This document shows positions 45,886 to 51,540 of a DNA stretch of 51,540 bases, one piece after another; the stretch's first letter is position 1, and each line of letters opens with the position of its first letter. This DNA comes from Akkermansiaceae bacterium. GTDB taxonomy: Bacteria; Verrucomicrobiota; Verrucomicrobiia; Verrucomicrobiales; Akkermansiaceae. The notes beneath the pieces are model-generated. The model was not told where the DNA came from, made no database searches, and saw only the letters and a program-made list of their open reading frames with translations. Made by a program: the position numbers and the translations under genes. The stretch covers positions 1 to 51,540 of the forward strand of contig JAPKDJ010000026.1 in NCBI GenBank assembly GCA_026421245.1, read 5' to 3'.

Positions 45886-45963
45886 ACACGGCGGGTTTTT
45901 TTCAAAAAGCAGGTTAATGAAAAGAGGAATAAGCAGGGTAAAGCGAAAACGAGTTCGCCGTGT
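45886..45963. promoter_or_regulatory. long-spaced inverted repeat before receptor gene
   Basis: ACACGGCG and CGCCGTGT, perfect 8-bp arms with a 62-bp spacer, fill most of the gap between the lipoprotein gene and the receptor gene. In RNA this would close a large loop just before the receptor start. It could be a leader structure or the attenuator of the upstream gene. Confidence 0.4.
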
Positions 45964-45975
45964 TATCCTAAACGT

Positions 45976-47130
45976 CTATCCTTGAGAGGGCTGCCAGCAT
46001 TGCTCGTCCATCATCCAAACCAGGGACACGTGCCGAATCTCTTGGCGGCGGAGGTTGAAAATGGCCTGTCGCTTGGCGACATGAGCTAGACTGATCAACG
46101 ACGGGGACTGTTCTTCAGCTTCCAGCGCTTCAGCCTTTTCTTGAGCCTCTTTCATTTCGCGCCAGTTCTGAATCAACTGCCTGACCTCGTTTCTTACTGA
46201 CTCCGTATTGCGCACGAGCTTCGCATCCTTTTCGTCGGGGTGGAGCATCGTGTTGATTTTATCAGTGACCAGAATAGTTCCAGGCAGGACGGGCTTCTCC
46301 ATCTGATGGGCCTTTGTTAGGCTGCTCACCAATTCCTTGGAGCGCTTTAGCTGGCACCATCGCTCCCACTTTGTTAGATCCGGACTCGTTACGTTTTTGT
46401 AAGTAGGCAGCCCAGAGGCGTCCTTCACGAAATGAACGTCGTTGTATTCCGCGTTGAAGAAATCCCGAACTTGCGCCAACCACTTTCCTCTCTCGGTTTG
46501 TAGGTTGGCTTCCCACTTCTTCACTGATAGAGCCAACTTAGGATCGGTGTCCGCCGGCAGGGGAGCGGCGGATTCTAGATTCTCCATTTCGCTGTCAATG
46601 AGCTCTCCAGTGAGCAGGAGGCTCTGCAACTTGACCTGGTTTTCCCGCATCTTGATTTTGGCATCGATTGCAATCGCCGTGTCCTTCCAGGTGTTCGTTT
46701 TTGCGGTGTGTGAGATGTCTTTGATCTTGCTGAGAGAGGCGAATTGCTTGGGAATTTGAGTGACTGGCTCGTTGAGCATCTTGATCAGCGACTGAGGCTT
46801 CAGCGCAGCACCCACCGAAATCTTTACCGTCCCTTTGACGTTCTGGGTGAGTTGTTGGAGAACGGGCTGTATTTCGTTGGCCTGCCTGTAGGTTTTGAGA
46901 GCTTCGCGGTAATCGTGATTACGCTCTTTCATGAGTTCGGCAGCTTCGCTCCAGCTCATCTCCACCATGTCGAAGGGAGATTGCGCTGAAACTTCCTCGG
47001 CATATCTCGCGCCCTCAACAACGGAATGCTCCGTAACTGAATTCGTAATTGAATCCATGACATGTTGTTGAGCACAACTTGTCGTAAGGGCTACCATTAG
47101 CCCAAGCAGCATCATGGTGAATATCTTCAC
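45976..47130 (-). CDS. lipoprotein of unknown function
   Basis: A 384-residue protein with a lipoprotein leader, MKIFTMMLLGLMVALTTSC (lipobox LTTSC), then a mostly helical, charged body (NHDYREALKTYRQANEIQPV, NEVRQLIQNWREMKEAQEKA). The helical pattern loosely resembles the coiled-coil part of outer-membrane efflux (TolC-like) lipoproteins, but I see no diagnostic motif. Codon use is less GC-rich than in the neighbours, which hints at transfer. It lies 138 bp upstream of the TonB-dependent receptor on the same strand. The function is not recognised. Confidence 0.65.
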   Translation of the reverse strand: MKIFTMMLLGLMVALTTSCAQQHVMDSITNSVTEHSVVEGARYAEEVSAQSPFDMVEMSWSEAAELMKERNHDYREALKTYRQANEIQPVLQQLTQNVKGTVKISVGAALKPQSLIKMLNEPVTQIPKQFASLSKIKDISHTAKTNTWKDTAIAIDAKIKMRENQVKLQSLLLTGELIDSEMENLESAAPLPADTDPKLALSVKKWEANLQTERGKWLAQVRDFFNAEYNDVHFVKDASGLPTYKNVTSPDLTKWERWCQLKRSKELVSSLTKAHQMEKPVLPGTILVTDKINTMLHPDEKDAKLVRNTESVRNEVRQLIQNWREMKEAQEKAEALEAEEQSPSLISLAHVAKRQAIFNLRRQEIRHVSLVWMMDEQCWQPSQG

Positions 47131-47244
47131 AATGAGCCAATACGGGCAGCGGCCCCAAACTCTTTCAGGTTTCCTGATAAAATAGTTCCTAGGAAAGACT
47201 TACGCGATACTTCACCTGCGAATTCGACGTTCGGTTCATCTTGT

Positions 47245-47442
47245 TTAATTAGACAGACAAAGAACAAGATGCTCTTTTACTTCTCTTCGAGCATCTGCAA
47301 AAGGCTTCTCGAGAAGAGCCCGTTGATCCTTGATCTCCTGACGAAGCTTCTTGAGCTCGGACTGATCAGCCTTGGGAGCGGCGCGCTGCTCATGGCGTGG
47401 AGCCGACTTCAGATGCCGAGGATCGGCTTCGAGCAACCCCAT
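47245..47442 (-). CDS. small charged hypothetical protein
   Basis: A 65-codon ATG-to-TAA frame with a coiled-coil-like core, ELKKLRQEIKDQRALLEKPF, and codon choice that looks coding. An 8-bp inverted repeat (AGATGCTC/GAGCATCT, 47267-47296) lies within its 3' end. I do not recognise a family; it may be a small protein or the tail of a lost gene. The rest of 47131-47743 shows nothing recognisable. Confidence 0.35.
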   Translation of the reverse strand: MGLLEADPRHLKSAPRHEQRAAPKADQSELKKLRQEIKDQRALLEKPFADARREVKEHLVLCLSN

Positions 47443-47743
47443 CTTCGTGACTAAGAACTACAGAAAGCCCTAAGAATGTCTCGGCTGAGATGGGGGAGTG
47501 AACAACTCTTTAGCCACCTTGTGAAGCGGGGCTATTTCTCTTCGCCAAGCCTCAAGGTGGCAAGCGTTCGCTTTTCCACGGTCTGCGGTGGTCAGGACTA
47601 GGGCAAACTTTCAAATTAGGTTTTTTCAAGTGGGGCCGCTGGCTTGACGTCTCTTTTGTGATGCATCAGGATCAAATCTTATGAGAGGGAATTCGATCGG
47701 CAGTCTGTTCTCGTTAAGGTCGATGGGAGGTGAGGCCTGTCTG

Positions 47744-49528
47744 ATGGCATTACCGTTACCCAGGTTTTTTCTTTGCTGTCTCGTTTTCCTTTTGGCCGGA
47801 TGTTCTCCTGATGACAAAGCGTCTGAAGTTGAAAGCGAGGATGTGGAATTGAAGGCTGGGATGACGGCTCCTGATCAACAAGGCGGGGGAGGGGCAGAGC
47901 TCGCCGAGGAATGGAGTGCAATGGTCAAGGCGCAGTTGATTGTCATCGAAGGTGCTTTGGCAAAATCTGACTCTCATGGGGGTGAAGGGGATGCGGCGCT
48001 TCTTGAGACAGTTCGGATGACGGATGTTGAACATTATGAAAACAAGGATCTCTACCGTGGCGATTTACTAGAGATTGTCGAACTCAGTGCGCGAGGGGCT
48101 TTCGTTGAGGTCACGAAGAGTGAGTTTATGGATCAGGTGCGCACCTTGTTATTGCTCGGCCCGGACTCGCAGGAGGAGGAGGTGCATTTCAAATTATTTG
48201 GCATTGAATGGGAGGGCGAGCATCTCGTTACGAAGCAGCGATTGACGGCTACGGGAAGTCGTGATGGGAACGAGGTGAAATCATCTGGAGTGGTGAATGC
48301 CATTTGGTCCACTCCAACAGAAACCGACCAGCCAAAGCTCCTCAGTTTTTCTTTGGCGAAGTTTGTCCAGAGCGAGCGGACATCCACTGACAATCCCGCT
48401 TTCGAGGATTTTACGAGCGTCGTCATGGGTGGCAACGATTCCTGGAGCGAACAGCTTCAGTTTGGAATGAATACCTGGGGACGGAGCATTGAGCATTCGT
48501 TGAACCCGGATTTCTTAGGCTATCATGGACTTGCGATTGGAGATGTCGATGGGGATGGATTGGAGGATCTTTACCTCTGTCAACCGGGAGGCTTGCCGAA
48601 CCTTCTGTTTCGACAGACGCCTGAGGGGAAGATGATTGATATTTCGGCGGTTGCGGGTGTTGATATCCTGGATAATTCGACAGGTGCCTTGTTGGTGGAC
48701 TTGGACAATGATGGAGATCCCGATATGGCAGTGGCAACGAAGGCGGCCTTTCTGGTGATGGAGAATGACGGCACCGGAAAGTTCACCTTGCGAGGGCGCT
48801 ACCCCGAAGTCGGGCTGGGATATTCTCCGACTGCGGCGGACTATGATCTTGATGGCGATCTCGATTTATTTGTGCTGGGATATGGTGCGGCGGGATCGGA
48901 TATTGGCGACTTCCCGACCCCTCATCCTTTTCGGGATGCTCGTAACGGTGGCGCGAATATTCTTTTGGAAAACCAAGGAGGCTTTCGGTTTTTAGATGCC
49001 ACTGAAAGGTGTGGCCTGGGTGCTGGAAACCATCGCTTTTCGTTCGCAGCTTCGTGGGAAGACTTTGATAACGACGGCCTCCTTGATGTTCACATCGTCA
49101 ACGACTTTGGTCCGAACCAACTCTTTCGAAACGAGGGGAAACGCTTTAAGGATGTTTCCGTCCAGAGCGGATCACAAGATTGGGGATTTGGGATGTCGGC
49201 AACATGGGCCGACTATGACCGTGATGGTCACATGGATTTGTATGTCTCGAATATGTTCTCAAGCGCTGGGAACCAAATTTTGCCTCAAAGCAATCTCGAT
49301 ACCACTTTAAGCGAAGAGACCCGGAAGAAATACCTTAAGATGGTACGCGGGAATTCCTTGTTGCGGAATTCCGGGAGTGGAAGTTTTTCTGATGTGACCG
49401 ATCCGATGAACGAGGGCTTTGGGGGATGGGCTTGGGGCTCTCAATTCGCAGACCTCAATAACGATGGCTGGGAGGATCTCTACGTGGCGAACGGCTACAT
49501 TACGCAAGAGGACGAAGACGATTTGTGA
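47744..49528 (+). CDS. CRTAC1-type FG-GAP/VCBS lipoprotein, N-terminal part
   Basis: A protein of about 594 residues. The ATG at 47744 has AGGTGAGG upstream and gives lipoprotein leader MALPLPRFFLCCLVFLLAGC; ATGs at 47681 and 47723 are alternatives. After ~220 residues of unassigned sequence come VCBS repeats: DVDGDGLEDLYL, DLDNDGDPDMAV, DYDLDGDLDLFV, DFDNDGLLDVHI, DYDRDGHMDLYV and DLNNDGWEDLYV. It stops at TGA after QEDEDDL. The next codon is ATG in the same frame and the CRTAC1/ASPIC sequence continues, so this is one ancestral protein interrupted by one stop codon. Readthrough, reinitiation or a dead gene are all possible. Confidence 0.75.
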   Translation: MALPLPRFFLCCLVFLLAGCSPDDKASEVESEDVELKAGMTAPDQQGGGGAELAEEWSAMVKAQLIVIEGALAKSDSHGGEGDAALLETVRMTDVEHYENKDLYRGDLLEIVELSARGAFVEVTKSEFMDQVRTLLLLGPDSQEEEVHFKLFGIEWEGEHLVTKQRLTATGSRDGNEVKSSGVVNAIWSTPTETDQPKLLSFSLAKFVQSERTSTDNPAFEDFTSVVMGGNDSWSEQLQFGMNTWGRSIEHSLNPDFLGYHGLAIGDVDGDGLEDLYLCQPGGLPNLLFRQTPEGKMIDISAVAGVDILDNSTGALLVDLDNDGDPDMAVATKAAFLVMENDGTGKFTLRGRYPEVGLGYSPTAADYDLDGDLDLFVLGYGAAGSDIGDFPTPHPFRDARNGGANILLENQGGFRFLDATERCGLGAGNHRFSFAASWEDFDNDGLLDVHIVNDFGPNQLFRNEGKRFKDVSVQSGSQDWGFGMSATWADYDRDGHMDLYVSNMFSSAGNQILPQSNLDTTLSEETRKKYLKMVRGNSLLRNSGSGSFSDVTDPMNEGFGGWAWGSQFADLNNDGWEDLYVANGYITQEDEDDL

Positions 49529-51540
49529 ATGTTTTTCTGGCGGCGGGTCGCGCTGCAGAGTCCGGAGGATGATCTCAAGCCGACTGCGACGCCTGGCTAT
49601 TCGCGCAATTTTCGAGAATTGAATGATTTGCTTTCAAGAGGAAAATCTTTCAGTGGCCGCGAGCGAAACCCTTTGTTCTTGAACCTCAAAGGCGAGGGCT
49701 TCGCAGAGGTCGGCGGGCTCCTTGGTGTCGATTTTCCAGATGATGCTCGCGCAGTGGCAACCATGGATTGGGATCGGGATGGTGATCTTGATCTGTGGGT
49801 CACGAATCGCAACGCCCCTCAAGTAAGACTTTTGAGAAACAATCATCCCGCTGGCTCATCTTCGCTTTTGATCCGACTTATCGGAAATGGGACAACGACC
49901 AACCGGGATGCCATCGGGGCGCGGCTTGTCCTCGGACAAGCGGGTGATCCCGAACAAGAGCAAATCAGGACGGTTCACGCGGGTGGAGGATTTCTGGCCC
50001 AATCAAGTGCAGTGATTCACTTCGGCCTGGGGGAGTCTGCGAGTGATCTTCAATTAAGCGTCGCTTGGCCGGGAGGAAAAACCGAAATCGTGTCCGGCCT
50101 AAAATCGGGGAATCGTTATGTCATCACTCAAGGTCGTAAGGAGCTCGAAGTGATGCCTTTGTCCGACCCGGGTCAGCCTTCGGCGAGTCGTGATGAAATT
50201 TCGGACACTTTGGAAAGCCCCGTTCCAGTCGGGGTTTGGCTTGCTAATCGGGTCCCCTTCCCATCGTTGGACTATACCGACAAGGCGGGAGAACCCCGTT
50301 CGACCGCCTCTTCCATCGGCAAGCCAATTTTGGTGAACCTCTGGGCAAGCTGGTGTGAACTTTGTGTCCGGGAACTGCAAGAATTTGGCAAGCTCGACAC
50401 GTTCCTGCAATCCAGGGAAGCGACAATTCTAGCGCTCAATGTCGATGGGCTTGCGGCGGACGGGGGGGCTTTGTCAGAGGGAACGATCGAGGAAATTCTG
50501 AAGCGCGCCGGATACGATTTGCCTCACGGAATCGCAAGCCGTGAGGGTTTGGCGAAAGTGGAAATGATGATCGAATTTCTGACCTCCCGCCGAGAGCCGA
50601 TCACGATCCCATCGAGTTTCCTCATCGATGGGGAAGGGAATCTTTCGGCGATTTATGTGGGAGCGATCGAGGGAAAGCAGTTGATCGAGGATATTGATCT
50701 CTTAAGCAGCACGGCCACTGAGCAGCTGAAACGAGCGACTCCCCGAGACGGACGATGGTTCTACGATCCACGCCAAATCGATCGAGTTGCCTTTCTTGGC
50801 GACTATGCAACTTCTTTTGCGAAGGGAGGATTTCCCGAGGAATCGCGGCGTCTCTCCCGATTGATTAAGCCACAGGATGGGACTCTCACTGCAAAAGATT
50901 ATTATAACCGGGCGAAGGCCGCGGCGCGGCAAAAATTGATGGCAGAGGCGGAGCAGCTCTACCGGGAAGCGCTCCGTCTGGAGCCGGAGTTCGGTCAGGC
51001 GCTGACGGGTCTGGGAGCACTATTTCTAATGCAAAAACGTGTCGAAGAGGCGGAGAGTCTCTTTGAGAAAGCGCTCTCTATCGATCCAAATCATGCCACG
51101 GCCTTGATCAATTTGGCGATGATTGACCAATCCCGGGGACAGAAAGATCGCGCGCTTGCCCGCCTTAGAAAAGTGGTCGCCAAGAATCCTGACTATGCGG
51201 AGGCCCACCTGAATTTGGGTTCTCTCTTGGCATCCATGAAGAAATTTGACGAGGCGATTTCACACCTCTCGAAAGCTATCGAACACAGTCCAAAGCGGGC
51301 GATTGCGCACCTTAATCTGGCATCCATCTACATGGAGAAGCAGGAGTGGGAGAAGGCGGAGAAACGATATCGAATCGTCCAGCAACTCAGCCCGAAAATG
51401 CCTTATCCGTATCTTGGCCTTGCGACCTTGCAGGCCCGCCAGGAACTTCATCCCGAGGCTGTGATCTCTTTACGTAAGGCAATCTCGCTGGGCGGTGGGA
51501 ACGCAAAATCTTATACTCAGCTCGCGCGTTCATTGCTGGC
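49529..51540 (+). CDS. CRTAC1/ASPIC-thioredoxin-TPR protein, C-terminal part (runs off window)
   Basis: It starts at the ATG directly after the TGA, in the same frame, with FFWRRVALQSPEDDLKPTAT, the usual CRTAC1 continuation. Then come one more VCBS repeat (DWDRDGDLDLWV), an ASPIC/UnbV domain (GNGTTTNRDAIGARLVLGQA, HFGLGESASDLQLSVAWPGG) and a TlpA-like thioredoxin domain with LVNLWASWCELCVRELQEFG (CELC redox pair). A TPR region from about residue 470 has several 34-residue repeats (AEQLYREALRLEPEFGQALT, AESLFEKALSIDPNHATALI). It is open to the window end. As a separate product it would lack a signal peptide, arguing that it belongs to the upstream half. Confidence 0.75.
   Translation, partial: MFFWRRVALQSPEDDLKPTATPGYSRNFRELNDLLSRGKSFSGRERNPLFLNLKGEGFAEVGGLLGVDFPDDARAVATMDWDRDGDLDLWVTNRNAPQVRLLRNNHPAGSSSLLIRLIGNGTTTNRDAIGARLVLGQAGDPEQEQIRTVHAGGGFLAQSSAVIHFGLGESASDLQLSVAWPGGKTEIVSGLKSGNRYVITQGRKELEVMPLSDPGQPSASRDEISDTLESPVPVGVWLANRVPFPSLDYTDKAGEPRSTASSIGKPILVNLWASWCELCVRELQEFGKLDTFLQSREATILALNVDGLAADGGALSEGTIEEILKRAGYDLPHGIASREGLAKVEMMIEFLTSRREPITIPSSFLIDGEGNLSAIYVGAIEGKQLIEDIDLLSSTATEQLKRATPRDGRWFYDPRQIDRVAFLGDYATSFAKGGFPEESRRLSRLIKPQDGTLTAKDYYNRAKAAARQKLMAEAEQLYREALRLEPEFGQALTGLGALFLMQKRVEEAESLFEKALSIDPNHATALINLAMIDQSRGQKDRALARLRKVVAKNPDYAEAHLNLGSLLASMKKFDEAISHLSKAIEHSPKRAIAHLNLASIYMEKQEWEKAEKRYRIVQQLSPKMPYPYLGLATLQARQELHPEAVISLRKAISLGGGNAKSYTQLARSLL

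Noticed and set aside
45838..45975. cobalamin riboswitch upstream of the TonB-dependent receptor
   Set aside because: No B12-box-like sequence is visible on the coding strand; only a simple inverted repeat is present.
49526..49560. selenocysteine recoding at the in-frame TGA, with a small GGTC-loop hairpin about 20 bases downstream
   Set aside because: The predicted stem is weak and bulged, the position is not catalytic in this protein type, and no selenium genes are seen here.

Overview
The window looks like a chromosomal segment of a Verrucomicrobia-type bacterium (PVC superphylum). This is judged from family content only: lamin-tail/CotH giant proteins, several sulfatases, a YHYH-domain protein, FG-GAP/VCBS and CRTAC1-ASPIC proteins, Gfo/Idh oxidoreductases with a Tat leader, a decayed PVC-type haem-binding protein, ExbB/ExbD/TonB systems and a TonB-dependent receptor. 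Base composition is moderately GC-rich. Many genes lack a clear Shine-Dalgarno sequence. I saw no rRNA, tRNA or CRISPR.

Layout. 1-6300: a broken IS91-type transposase abuts a giant secreted lamin-tail/CotH protein (minus strand). 6305-8180: a 67-bp direct repeat flanks an AT-rich insert, followed by a sialidase fragment and an intact secreted esterase. 8293-12355: sugar-acid catabolism, with a DapA-family aldolase/dehydratase and an IlvD/Edd dehydratase (minus) divergent from a GntP-type permease. 12635-17304: an operon for a sugar-phosphate isomerase-like protein, a sodium/solute symporter and a VCBS-repeat protein, perhaps led by a 26-codon ORF. 17521-21782: an energised-uptake and flavin locus, exbB-exbD-tonB facing a Fur-like site, a decayed porin, and an FMN-binding protein/PepSY protein/ApbE operon. 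22214-26348: HNH nuclease, a second ExbB/ExbD pair with two unusual partners, and fabF. 27113-28621: menD.

28655-32179 holds a dead PVC haem protein, a divergent sulfatase/sialidase pair and a dead second sulfatase. 32365-40016 encodes two very large secreted proteins, a YHYH-sulfatase fusion and a lamin-tail/CotH protein. 40373-43402 has a Tat-exported oxidoreductase and a cytoplasmic-looking parallel beta-helix protein. 43545-47130 has a dead cytochrome c, a TonB-dependent receptor and an orphan lipoprotein. 47744 to the window end is a CRTAC1/ASPIC-thioredoxin-TPR protein split by one in-frame TGA.

How it works together: the recognisable capacity is uptake and breakdown of complex, probably sulfated and sialylated, polysaccharides at the cell surface (sulfatases, sialidase, esterase, TonB transport, symporters, sugar-acid dehydratase/aldolase). 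TonB-type energisation and extracytoplasmic flavin electron transfer support it. The most striking property is the number of gene remnants, about ten decayed coding sequences sitting between intact operons. Several are broken by one stop codon or one internal deletion. No fully novel system could be proven; the best candidates are the second ExbB/ExbD cluster (22871-25032), the YHYH-sulfatase fusion, and the 67-bp repeat pair with its foreign AT-rich insert.
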